NCBI RefSeq assembly: GCF_036002945.1
Contig: NZ_CP108529.1
Location: forward strand, 6,195,001-6,259,000
Direction: 5' to 3'
Length of the DNA stretch: 64,000 nt
DNA from: Streptomyces sp. NBC_01224
GTDB lineage: Bacteria > Actinomycetota > Actinomycetes > Streptomycetales > Streptomycetaceae
Every line of letters starts with the position of its first letter. The stretch's first letter is position 1. This document shows positions 14,851 through 22,594 of the stretch, piece after piece. The position numbers and the translations under genes were made by a program. Below the pieces are notes generated by a model. It had not been told where the DNA came from and searched no databases. It worked only from the letters and a program-made list of their open reading frames with translations.

Positions 14851-16953
14851 ATGAGGGCCGCAGTGAAACCAAATGGCACACGGTCGCGGCCACGCGACCG
14901 GCGGCGCGTGCTGCCCTGGGCGATCCTTGCCCTTTGGGTCGCCGCGATCGCGCTTGCCGGGCCGCTGGCGGCCAAGCTCGGCGGTGTACAGACCAACCGC
15001 GCCGTCGACTACCTCCCGGCGAGCGCCGACTCCACCCAGGTGGCGAAGATCCAGGACGCGCTGCCCGGCGGCGAGGCCACCGAACTCGTCCTCGTCTACC
15101 ACCGCGACGGCGGACTGACCGCCGCCGACCGGACCCTGGCCGCCGAGCAGACCGCCGAGGTCGCCCGCGGCCACGCACTCACCAGGACACCGAGCCCCGT
15201 CCCGTCCGAGGACGGCACGACCCTGATGTACCCGGTCTCCTCCACCGAGCCGGGACAGGACGACGACGCCAGGACCGCCTTCGTCGACGAGGTGCGCGCG
15301 GTCGCCGAGGGCGGCGGCGGACTGAGCGTCGACGTCGGCGGCCCCGGGGCGCTGAACACCGACGCGCAGAAGGTCTACGAGTCCCTCGGCGGCCCGCTGC
15401 TCTACACGACCGTCGCCGTCGTGGCGATCCTGCTGATCCTCATCTACCGCAGCCCGCTGCTGTGGCTGGTGCCGCTCGTCGTCGCGGGCGTCGCCGACGC
15501 CCTGTCCATGGCCGTCGTGTACGGACTCAACCGAGGCTTCGACATCACCGTCACCGGCCAGAGTTCCGCCGTGATGACCATCCTCGTCTTCGGCGCGGGC
15601 ACCGACTACGCGTTGCTGCTCGTCTCCCGCTACCGGGAGGAACTGACCCGCACCGACCGGCCGTACGACGCCATGGTGGCCGCCCTGCGCGGCTGCGGGC
15701 CCGCGGTCATCGCCTCCTCCGGCACCGTCGCCGCCGGTCTGCTGTGCCTCCTCGCCGCCGACCTCACCAGCAGCCGGGGCATGGGTCCCATCGCCGCCGT
15801 CGGGGTGCTCTGCGCACTGCTCGCCATGACGACGCTGCTGCCGGCGCTACTGGTGCTGCTCGGCCGCCGGGTGTTCTGGCCGCTCGTCCCCGCGTACGGC
15901 AGCCTGCCCAAGCAGCGTCGTTCGCTGTTCGCCGCGATGGGCGGCTCGGCCGGGCGCAGGCCGCTGGCCGTGCTCGCCTGCGGGGGCGTACTGCTGGGCG
16001 CGCTGGCGCTCGGTACGTTCAACCTGCCCGGCGATCTCAAGCAGGAGGACTCCTTCTCCAGCAAGCCGGACTCGATCGTGGCGATGGAGACCCTCGCCGC
16101 CGCCTACCCAGGACGCTCCACCCAGCCGATCACCGTGATCACCCCCACCGAACGGGCCGGGGCGGCCCTGGCGAAGGCCCGTGCCACCGAGGGCGTCGCC
16201 GCCGTCGAACGCGGCCGCAGCGGCGGTGGCTGGACCGAACTGTCCGTCGTCGCCACCGGCCGGCCCGAGTCCGCGGGGGAGCGGGCGACCATCGAGGCCC
16301 TGCGCGACTCCCTGGACGGCAGCCACGTCGGCGGGCCCAGCGCCCAGCAGATGGACGCGGAGACGGCCAACGCCCGGGATCTCAGGATCGTCGTCCCGCT
16401 CGTCCTGATCTCCGTCCTGATGATCCTGATCGCACTGCTGCGCAGCCTCGTCGCTCCGCTGCTGCTGGCCGCCGCCGTCGTCGCGGTGTGGGGTGCCTCG
16501 CTCGGCATCGGCGGACTCGTCTTCGAACCGCTCCTCGGAATGAAGGGCACCGACCCCGGGCTGCCGCTGCTGTCCTTCGTCTTCCTGGTGGCACTCGGCG
16601 TCGACTACGGCATCTTCCTGATGCACCGGGTCCGCGAGGAGACCCTCTCCGGCACCGCACCGACAGCCGCCGCACTCACCGCACTGCGCACCACGGGCGC
16701 GGTGATCGCCTCGGCGGGCCTGGTGCTCGCGGCCACCTTCGCGGTCCTGCTGAACATGCCGATGGTGAGCCTGGTCCAGATGGGCTTCGTCATCGCCGTC
16801 GGCGTACTTCTCGACACCTTCCTCGTCCGCACCTACCTGGTCACCTCGGCGAGCGTGGCACTCCAGCGGAAGATCTGGTGGCCGGGCGCGCTCAGCCGGA
16901 CCCCCGCCGCACCGGACGGCCCCCGCGAACCCGAACTCCTCACAACCGCCTGA
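14851..16953 (+). CDS. MMPL-type RND transporter
   Basis: This 700-aa membrane protein has the MMPL layout: one N-terminal helix, a soluble loop with NRAVDYLPASADSTQV, five helices including VFGAGTDYALLLVSRYREEL (the GTDY proton-relay motif), a second loop and a second helix set with LGVDYGIFLMHRVREE. Family members export lipids, siderophores or pigments using the proton gradient. The cargo is not identifiable here. It is followed 33 bp later by a histidine kinase and response regulator, so the exporter may be controlled by that pair. The duplicated D-Y motifs are intact. Confidence 0.9.
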   Translation: MRAAVKPNGTRSRPRDRRRVLPWAILALWVAAIALAGPLAAKLGGVQTNRAVDYLPASADSTQVAKIQDALPGGEATELVLVYHRDGGLTAADRTLAAEQTAEVARGHALTRTPSPVPSEDGTTLMYPVSSTEPGQDDDARTAFVDEVRAVAEGGGGLSVDVGGPGALNTDAQKVYESLGGPLLYTTVAVVAILLILIYRSPLLWLVPLVVAGVADALSMAVVYGLNRGFDITVTGQSSAVMTILVFGAGTDYALLLVSRYREELTRTDRPYDAMVAALRGCGPAVIASSGTVAAGLLCLLAADLTSSRGMGPIAAVGVLCALLAMTTLLPALLVLLGRRVFWPLVPAYGSLPKQRRSLFAAMGGSAGRRPLAVLACGGVLLGALALGTFNLPGDLKQEDSFSSKPDSIVAMETLAAAYPGRSTQPITVITPTERAGAALAKARATEGVAAVERGRSGGGWTELSVVATGRPESAGERATIEALRDSLDGSHVGGPSAQQMDAETANARDLRIVVPLVLISVLMILIALLRSLVAPLLLAAAVVAVWGASLGIGGLVFEPLLGMKGTDPGLPLLSFVFLVALGVDYGIFLMHRVREETLSGTAPTAAALTALRTTGAVIASAGLVLAATFAVLLNMPMVSLVQMGFVIAVGVLLDTFLVRTYLVTSASVALQRKIWWPGALSRTPAAPDGPREPELLTTA

Positions 16954-16986
16954 CGGTTCACCCACCCGTACCGGAGGATGGCAAGC

Positions 16987-18222
16987 GTGTCCCGAACCAC
17001 GCGCCGTCGTGAGCGCATCATGGCCGTCGTCAACCGCGACCCCATGGAAGCGCCGCACAAGACGCGCACCGACGCCCTCATAGCCGGGGGCGCCGGTGCG
17101 CTCTCCGTCGTGCTCGCCCTTCTCACCGACCCCGCCCGGTCGCCCGACGCACTCGGCTGGGCGCTGCTCATCGCGAGCGCCGTGCCGATCGTCTGGCGGC
17201 GGCGCCACCCGCTGCTCGCGCTGCTCGCCATGATCCCGCTCCTCGTCCCGTACCACGCGCTCGACAACGCGCACACGGCACCGATGCCGCAGACCTGGAT
17301 CGCCCTCTACACCGTGGCCGTGACCGGCCGTCCGCTGCGCACGGTGCTGACCGGGGTCGGCGTCCTGTCCGTCATGGTGACGGTGGTGCTCACCATCAAC
17401 ACCCATCAGGGCCTGCAACTGCTGCGCATCTCCGGCTGGATCGTCGCCGTGCTGTTCTGCGGCGTCGACATGCGTGTCTACCGCCAGTACATGGCCTCCG
17501 TGCTGGAACGCGCCGAACGCGCCGAGCGCACCCGTGAGGAGGAGGCCCGGCGGCGGGTCGCCGAGGAACGGCTGCGGATCGCCCGCGATCTGCACGATCT
17601 GCTGGCCCACAGCATCACCCTCATCGGCGTCCAGACCTCGGTGGCGTCGCACATCCTGACCGTCGCCCCGGACCGGCTCGACCGGCGCGCGATCGCCGCA
17701 TCGCTGGAGGACATCGCCGACACCTGCCGCGAGGCCCGGGCCGAGCTGCGCACCACCCTGGAGGTGTTGCGCGACGGCCGGCACGACAGTCACGGCCGGC
17801 ACGACGCGGAAGGCCCGCTGCCCGATCTGGCGGCGCTGCCCAGTCTCGTACGGGCCGCCGAGGCGGCCGGGGCACACGTCGACCTCGCGGTACGCACCCC
17901 GGCCGGCCGGCTCGCCCCGGCGACCGGCGCGGCCGCCTACCGCATCGTGCAGGAGTCGCTGACCAACGCGGTACGGCACGCGGGAGCCGGTGTACAGGTC
18001 AGGGTCGCCGTGGCACCGGACGGCGGCAACGCGCTGAGGGTCACCGTCACCGACGACGGCACAGGACCCCCGAAGGACGGCTCCGTACCCGGGTTCGGCA
18101 TTGTGGGCATGCGGGAACGGGCCCGCAGCACGGGCGGCACGCTGGACGCGGGCCCCCGCCCCGGAGGCGGCTTCGAGGTCTCGGCGCTGCTGCCGTTCCA
18201 GGAGGTGGAGGCCACACCATGA
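16987..18222 (+). CDS. DesK/NarL-type sensor histidine kinase
   Basis: GTG 16987 is placed 9 nt after GGAGG (16973-16977); the ATG at 16978 directly abuts that motif. The 411-aa protein has about five N-terminal hydrophobic segments, a coiled linker (RAERAERTREEEARRRVAEE), and a HisKA_3 domain with phospho-acceptor His in RIARDLHDLLAHS. The HATPase_c domain carries NAVRHAGAG, DDGTG and GFGIVGMRERA. It should autophosphorylate and pass phosphate to the regulator encoded next. The stimulus is unknown; proximity to the MMPL exporter suggests envelope or exported-metabolite sensing. Confidence 0.92.
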   Translation: MSRTTRRRERIMAVVNRDPMEAPHKTRTDALIAGGAGALSVVLALLTDPARSPDALGWALLIASAVPIVWRRRHPLLALLAMIPLLVPYHALDNAHTAPMPQTWIALYTVAVTGRPLRTVLTGVGVLSVMVTVVLTINTHQGLQLLRISGWIVAVLFCGVDMRVYRQYMASVLERAERAERTREEEARRRVAEERLRIARDLHDLLAHSITLIGVQTSVASHILTVAPDRLDRRAIAASLEDIADTCREARAELRTTLEVLRDGRHDSHGRHDAEGPLPDLAALPSLVRAAEAAGAHVDLAVRTPAGRLAPATGAAAYRIVQESLTNAVRHAGAGVQVRVAVAPDGGNALRVTVTDDGTGPPKDGSVPGFGIVGMRERARSTGGTLDAGPRPGGGFEVSALLPFQEVEATP

Positions 18223-18902
18223 TCCGCGTACTGCTCGCCGACGACCAGACCCTGGTACGGGCGGCCTTCGCGATGCTCGTCGAGTCCGACCGGGACATGG
18301 AGGTCGTCGGTCAGGCGAGCAACGGTCTCGAAGCCGTCGAGCTGACCCGCGCGCACCGGCCCGACCTCGTCGTCATGGACATCCGGATGCCCGAGCTCGA
18401 CGGCATCGAGGCCACCCGCCGCATCGCCGCCGACGAACACCTCGCCGGAGTGAAGGTGCTGGTCCTGACCACATACGACACCGATGAACACATCGTCGAC
18501 GCACTGCGCGCGGGCGCCTCCGGCTTTCTCGTCAAGGACACCAGGCCCGCCGAGCTCCTGGCCGCCATCAGGACCGTGGCGGCGGGCGAGTCCCTGCTCT
18601 CGCCCGGGCCGACCGCCCGGCTCATCGCCAAGGTGCTGAGCAGCCCCCGGACCCCGCCCGCCGGAGTGCCGGGCGGTCCGGACCGCCTCTCCGAACGGGA
18701 GCGTCAGGTGCTCTGCCTCGTCGGGCGCGGGCTGAACAACGCCGAGATCGCCGAGACGCTCGGCCTCAGCCCGCTCACCGCGAAGACCCATGTCAGCCGG
18801 ATCATGGGCAAGGTCGGCGCCCGCGACCGTGCCCAGCTGGTGATCGTCGCGTACGAATCGGGGCTGGTCGTGCCGGCCGCCGGCGGGGCGGACGGAAAGT
18901 GA
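18219..18902 (+). CDS. NarL/LuxR-family response regulator
   Basis: The 227-aa product overlaps the kinase stop (ATGA). Its receiver domain has acidic residues in LLADDQT, the phospho-acceptor Asp in LVVMDIRMPELDG, and K in LVKDTRPAEL. The C-terminal LuxR HTH (LSERERQVLCLVGRGLNNAEIAETLGLSPLTAKTHVSRIMGKVG) binds DNA. It is the cognate partner of the upstream kinase. Confidence 0.95.
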   Translation: MIRVLLADDQTLVRAAFAMLVESDRDMEVVGQASNGLEAVELTRAHRPDLVVMDIRMPELDGIEATRRIAADEHLAGVKVLVLTTYDTDEHIVDALRAGASGFLVKDTRPAELLAAIRTVAAGESLLSPGPTARLIAKVLSSPRTPPAGVPGGPDRLSERERQVLCLVGRGLNNAEIAETLGLSPLTAKTHVSRIMGKVGARDRAQLVIVAYESGLVVPAAGGADGK

Positions 18903-18960
18903 GTGGCCCCGGCCCGGGGGGCGGGCCCGATGAGCCGTTCCCGTACCGGACAATGGACGC

Positions 18961-19707
18961 ATGAGCTTGTTCCGGGACGACGGCGTGGTGCTGCGCACGC
19001 AGAAGCTGGGCGAGGCCGACCGGATCATCACGATCCTGACCCGCGGCCACGGCCGGGTGCGGGCCGTCGCGCGCGGCGTGCGGCGTACGAAGTCCAAGTT
19101 CGGGGCACGGCTGGAACCTTTCTCCCACGTCGATGTGCAGTTCTTCGCCCGGGGCAGCGAGCTGATCGGCCGCGGTCTGCCGCTCTGCACCCAGAGCGAG
19201 ACGATCGCCCCGTACGGCGGCGGCATCGTCACCGATTACGCCCGCTACACCGCGGGCACCGCGATGCTGGAGACCGCCGAGCGGTTCACCGACCACGAGG
19301 GCGAGCCCGCGGTTCAGCAGTACCTGCTGCTCGTCGGAGGGCTGCGCACCCTCGCCCGCGGTGAACACGAGCCGCATCTCATCCTCGACGCGTTCCTGCT
19401 GCGTTCGCTCGCCGTCAACGGCTACGCACCCAGCTTCGAGGACTGCGCGAAGTGCGGAATGCCCGGACCGAACCGTTTCTTCTCCGTCGCGGCGGGCGGC
19501 GTCATATGCGGCGACTGCCGGGTGCCCGGCAGCGTCGTACCCTCGGCTGAGGCCGTCACGCTGCTGAGCGCGTTGCTCACCGGCGACTGGGACACGGCGG
19601 ACGCGTGCGAGGCGCGTCATGTCAGGGAGGGGAGCGGACTGGTGTCCGCCTACCTGCACTGGCATCTGGAGCGCGGGCTGCGCTCACTGCGGTACGTAGA
19701 GAATTGA
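18961..19707 (+). CDS. recO: DNA repair protein RecO (3' end altered by a TnpB element)
   Basis: The 248-aa protein begins MSLFRDDGVVLRTQKLGEADRI, the OB-fold start typical of RecO. It has a zinc site of two Cys pairs (CAKCG ... CGDC). RecO loads RecA onto SSB-coated single strands in the RecFOR pathway. GACAAT 6 nt before the ATG suggests a leaderless mRNA. The normal next gene, uppS, is displaced by 1.5 kb because a TnpB element starts at 19704. The TGA stop (19705-19707) appears to come from the element's terminal TTGAC, so the last residue may differ from the ancestral protein. Confidence 0.93.
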   Translation: MSLFRDDGVVLRTQKLGEADRIITILTRGHGRVRAVARGVRRTKSKFGARLEPFSHVDVQFFARGSELIGRGLPLCTQSETIAPYGGGIVTDYARYTAGTAMLETAERFTDHEGEPAVQQYLLLVGGLRTLARGEHEPHLILDAFLLRSLAVNGYAPSFEDCAKCGMPGPNRFFSVAAGGVICGDCRVPGSVVPSAEAVTLLSALLTGDWDTADACEARHVREGSGLVSAYLHWHLERGLRSLRYVEN

Positions 19708-19860
19708 CTCCTCCCCCTCGCGAACGAGGGGGATTCCTGGCTCACGCTGCCTGCGGCCCGGCGGGCGCGCAGGTCTTGCACGATCAGCACCAGCCGGGTA
19801 CGAGACCAGCCCGGATCAGCATGACGCGGGCGGAGTTCTTATCCCTGGGGGATACGGCTC
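19704..19860 (-). ncRNA. Candidate omega-RNA at the tnpB 3' end
   Basis: TnpB proteins use an RNA from the 3' part of their own mRNA. Downstream of the tnpB stop on the minus strand is a 9-bp hairpin (arms 19712-19720 and 19725-19733, loop CGAA), then the element end at 19704. The guide would be the following flanking bases, TTCTCTACGTACCGCA, which are the complement of the recO 3' end. The 5' limit is arbitrary. Confidence 0.5.
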
Positions 19861-20962
19861 CGCACGCGGTGCAGGTGTATGTCCTTTCGGAGAGGGGGAG
19901 TGCGTGCTTGGTTCTCGCTCCGCACTGTGCGCAGTCCATGGTGGTGTGCGCGGGGTGTACGAGGTGGACGTCCCGACCGTGCTTGCGGGCCATCTCGATC
20001 AGAGTCTGTTTCGTGGTGCCGATCGCGGCGTCGGCCGCCTTGCGTGCCATGGTCGACCGTGCGAGGAACTTCGGGCGGAAGTCCTCGATGGCCAAGGCAT
20101 CGTGGGCGCGTACCACCTTCTTGGCCCACTTGCGACCGGTGTCCTGTCGCTGCCGAGCCACCTTCTTGTGCAGCTTCGCCGTCTGCCTCTTCGCCTTGCG
20201 GTAGCCCTTGGAGGCGGCCCGTCCTCCGGCGGGGCGGCGTTGGGCCGTCATCCGCTGGTAGCGGGTTAGTTTCACCTGAGCGCCTCGCCCGTGCTGGGCG
20301 TGGGGAAGGTCGTAGGCGTCGTTTGTGGTGGTGGCGGTCTCTTTCACGCCCCAGTCGATCCCGAGCACTGCACCGGTCGGCGGAAGGGGATCCACTCGAG
20401 TGGGGACGACGAAGGAGGCGTACCAGTGGCCCAGAGCGTCCTGGTATACGCGCACACTGGACGGTGTGGCGGGCAGCTCTCGCGACCACACCACGGTCAA
20501 GGTGATGCCTCCGGCGAGATGCAGGCGCCGGTCCTTGAGGCGAAACCCCCGACGGGTGTAGTTCAGCGTGGGAAGCGCCTCGTACTTCTTCCTGTACTTG
20601 GGCATTCCGGCCCGACGGTGCATGGGCAGCCGGGCCTTGACGTCCTTCAGTGCCTTTGCCCGGGACTTCGCGAAATCCCGGATGACCTGCTGCTGAGGTA
20701 CCGAGGAGCCCTTGGCTAGCCATGGAGTGTGGGCGCGGGCCTCTGTCAGCATCTTGTCGAGCTGTGCCGGGCCGCACGTCAACTTCTCGCCCGTCGCCCG
20801 GCTGAGCGCGTGGACGGCCTTCGACTTTGCCACGCACTCGTTCCAGATCCACCGGCAGCAGTCCCACTCAGCGTTCAGAGCGGTGTGAGCGGTGGGCGAC
20901 ACGCGAAGCCGGTAGGTGTACCGGGCGCACTCGGTCACCTCGGCTTCCCTTGATGTCGCCAT
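19784..20962 (-). CDS. tnpB: RNA-guided endonuclease TnpB
   Basis: This 392-aa protein keeps the whole TnpB catalytic set. RuvC D203 is in GIDWGVKETATTT, E294 in ALAIEDFRPKF, and D374 in SPRDKNSARVML. A four-Cys zinc finger (C344, C347, C364, C367) sits between E and the last D. It should cut DNA next to a short adjacent motif as directed by the omega-RNA, helping element retention. The start is either ATG 20962 (leaderless; TATTAT 6 nt upstream on the minus strand) or GTG 20938, which has AAGGGA about 9 nt before it. No frameshift is seen, so it looks functional. Confidence 0.9.
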   Translation of the reverse strand: MATSREAEVTECARYTYRLRVSPTAHTALNAEWDCCRWIWNECVAKSKAVHALSRATGEKLTCGPAQLDKMLTEARAHTPWLAKGSSVPQQQVIRDFAKSRAKALKDVKARLPMHRRAGMPKYRKKYEALPTLNYTRRGFRLKDRRLHLAGGITLTVVWSRELPATPSSVRVYQDALGHWYASFVVPTRVDPLPPTGAVLGIDWGVKETATTTNDAYDLPHAQHGRGAQVKLTRYQRMTAQRRPAGGRAASKGYRKAKRQTAKLHKKVARQRQDTGRKWAKKVVRAHDALAIEDFRPKFLARSTMARKAADAAIGTTKQTLIEMARKHGRDVHLVHPAHTTMDCAQCGARTKHALPLSERTYTCTACGAVSPRDKNSARVMLIRAGLVPGWC

Positions 20963-20986
20963 GACGTCATAATAACGTCATGATCC
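20961..20986. promoter_or_regulatory. Shared palindromic operator/promoter of tnpB and the RHH gene
   Basis: ATGACGTCAT (itself a palindrome) is followed by AATA and the inverted half ACGTCAT. The tnpB start codon (20960-20962) and the RHH start codon (20980-20982) both lie in it. CATAAT (20968-20973, plus) and TATTAT (20969-20974, minus) each sit exactly 6 nt before one start codon. This is a compact divergent leaderless promoter that the RHH protein may repress. Confidence 0.6.
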
Positions 20987-21186
20987 GTTTCGCTCTGCGT
21001 ATCCCAGATGACTTGCACGCACGACTGACGGTCCAGGCGGCCGCAGACCGGCGGTCGATCAACTCCGAGATCCTGCACCTGATCGAGGGCGGCCTCAGTG
21101 ACGTTACGGTGGACGGGGCATCGCCTAGCGGCGATTCCCCTACCGTTGCCCCGCTACGAGGGAAGCCGGATTCCTCCCGGGCCTGA
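20980..21186 (+). CDS. Arc-type ribbon-helix-helix protein linked to tnpB
   Basis: This 68-aa protein begins MIRFALRIPDDLHARLTVQA, then ADRRSINSEILHLIEGGL. This is the beta strand plus two helices of the Arc/MetJ ribbon-helix-helix fold, where strand residues RFALRI would contact the DNA major groove. It is divergent from tnpB with 17 bp between start codons and no ribosome binding site, so it is probably translated from a leaderless mRNA. RHH dimers bind palindromic half-sites like those between the genes. I infer an autoregulated repressor of tnpB. The C-terminal 25 residues are low complexity. Confidence 0.7.
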   Translation: MIRFALRIPDDLHARLTVQAAADRRSINSEILHLIEGGLSDVTVDGASPSGDSPTVAPLRGKPDSSRA

Positions 21187-21238
21187 AGATACGGGCATCC
21201 TCCGATTACCAGGTGACACAGAGAGACGAGAGAAGCTC

Positions 21239-22060
21239 ATGGCAGTACGCGGGATGCTCGGCGGCCGTAACCGGCGCGACTACAAGACCCCGGAGCCGCA
21301 CCCTTCCGGTGCCACGCCCCCGAAGATCCCCGGCGAGCTGGTGCCCAAACACGTCGCCGTCGTGATGGACGGCAACGGCCGCTGGGCCAAGGAACGCGGC
21401 CTCCCGCGCACCGAGGGCCACAAGGTCGGCGAGGGCGTCGTCATGGACGTTCTCAAGGGCTGCATCGAGATGGGCGTCAAGAACCTCTCGCTGTACGCGT
21501 TCTCCACCGAGAACTGGAAGCGGTCCCCGGAGGAGGTGAAGTTCCTGATGAACTTCAACCGGGACGTCATCCGCCGCCGCCGCGACGAGATGGACGAACT
21601 GGGCATCCGCATCCGCTGGGTGGGGCGCATGCCGAAGCTGTGGAAGTCCGTCGTCCAGGAGCTCCAGGTCGCCCAGGAGCAGACGAAGGACAACGACAAG
21701 ATGACGCTGTACTTCTGCGTCAACTACGGCGGCCGGGCCGAGATCGCCGACGCCGCGCAGCGCATCGCGCAGGACGTCGCGGCCGGGAAGCTGGACCCGT
21801 CCAAGGTCAACGAGAAGACGTTCGCGAAGTACATCTACTACCCGGACATGCCGGACGTCGACCTCTTCGTCCGTCCCAGCGGCGAGCAGCGCACGTCCAA
21901 CTACCTGATCTGGCAGAGCGCATACGCCGAGATGGTCTTCCAGGACGTGCTCTGGCCGGACTTCGACCGTCGCGACCTGTGGCGGGCATGCCTGGAGTTC
22001 GCCCAGCGGGACCGGCGCTTCGGCGGTGCGGTGGAGGCGGCCCAGGAGCCGAAGGGCTGA
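21239..22060 (+). CDS. uppS: Isoprenyl transferase (undecaprenyl diphosphate synthase family)
   Basis: The start is ATG 21239 (MAVRGMLGGRNRRDY); the product is 273 aa. It shows the cis-prenyltransferase signatures HVAVVMDGNGRWAKERGLPRTEGHKVG (catalytic Asp and diphosphate-binding region), LYAFSTENWKRSPEEV, and the C-terminal DLFVRPSGEQRTSNYLIWQSAYAE. It condenses isopentenyl diphosphate in cis onto allylic diphosphates to make the polyprenyl carrier for cell wall synthesis. The weak GAGAGA region is the only ribosome binding site. Its usual recO neighbour is separated by the TnpB element, so its native promoter context may be changed. Confidence 0.95.
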   Translation: MAVRGMLGGRNRRDYKTPEPHPSGATPPKIPGELVPKHVAVVMDGNGRWAKERGLPRTEGHKVGEGVVMDVLKGCIEMGVKNLSLYAFSTENWKRSPEEVKFLMNFNRDVIRRRRDEMDELGIRIRWVGRMPKLWKSVVQELQVAQEQTKDNDKMTLYFCVNYGGRAEIADAAQRIAQDVAAGKLDPSKVNEKTFAKYIYYPDMPDVDLFVRPSGEQRTSNYLIWQSAYAEMVFQDVLWPDFDRRDLWRACLEFAQRDRRFGGAVEAAQEPKG

Positions 22061-22071
22061 GGCAGGGAGGT

Positions 22072-22090
22072 CCGGGGGCGCCGCCCCCGG
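22072..22090. terminator. Bidirectional terminator between uppS and zur
   Basis: CCGGGGGCG and CGCCCCCGG flank a single C. The hairpin lies between two convergent genes, 12 bp after the uppS stop. Confidence 0.6.
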
Positions 22091-22094
22091 GCCG

Positions 22095-22529
22095 TCATCC
22101 CTTCACGCTCGCGCACTCCGCGCACGTCCCGAAGATCTCCACGGTGTGGGCCACGTTCACATACCCGTGCTGCGCGGCGATCGTCTCCGCCCACTGCTCC
22201 ACCGCGGGCCCCTCGACCTCCACGGCCTTGCCGCACATCCGGCACACCAGATGGTGGTGGTGGTCGCCGGTCGAGCAGCGCCGGTACACGGACTCGCCGT
22301 CCGTGGTGCGCAGCACATCGACCTCGCCCGCATCGGCGAGGGACTGAAGCGTGCGGTAGACGGTGGTCAGCCCGACCGAGTCACCGCGGTGCTTGAGCAC
22401 ATCGTGCAGCTCCTGGGCGCTGCGGAACTCATCCACCTCGTCGAGCGCCGCAGCCACCGCCGCCCGCTGCCGGGTCGACCGGCCGCGTACTGGGGCCGCG
22501 TTCGTTCCACTGATCGGCGCCGTCGCCAC
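22095..22529 (-). CDS. zur: Zinc uptake regulator Zur (Fur family)
   Basis: GTG 22529 is chosen because GAGGAGG lies 5 nt upstream; the frame continues open to 22598 without support. The 144-aa protein has a winged helix (STRQRAAVAAALDEVDEFRSAQELHD, VGLTTVYRTLQSLAD), a His cluster DHHHHLVCRMCGKAVEVEG, and a final CAEC. The two CxxC pairs are the structural zinc site of Fur proteins. It is the last gene of the znuA-znuC-znuB-zur operon (65 bp after znuB) and should repress that operon when zinc is sufficient. Confidence 0.93.
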   Translation of the reverse strand: MATAPISGTNAAPVRGRSTRQRAAVAAALDEVDEFRSAQELHDVLKHRGDSVGLTTVYRTLQSLADAGEVDVLRTTDGESVYRRCSTGDHHHHLVCRMCGKAVEVEGPAVEQWAETIAAQHGYVNVAHTVEIFGTCAECASVKG

Positions 22530-22594
22530 AGCAGCCTCCTCGTGTCGCCCGTACTTGTGTCGGGCCATTGTGCCAGCCCGTCCGGGCATCACGG

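Larger units (their letters stand above)
19704..21190 (-). mobile_element. IS200/IS605-type element with tnpB only (right end at recO; left end approximate)
   Basis: The element lies between recO and uppS, genes I expect to be adjacent. Its right end, read on the minus strand, is a GC-rich hairpin followed by GGAGTCAA at 19704-19711. I recall closely related ends on IS1341-type elements. It carries tnpB and a divergent ribbon-helix-helix gene, but no Y1 transposase (tnpA), so it is probably non-autonomous. The left end must lie between the RHH stop at 21186 and the uppS start at 21239, and I could not place it exactly. Confidence 0.7.

Noticed and set aside
13985..18902. TerB, MMPL and two-component genes as a biosynthetic or tellurite-resistance cluster
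   Set aside because: No other ter genes and no biosynthetic enzymes are adjacent; the genes are individually common in Streptomyces.
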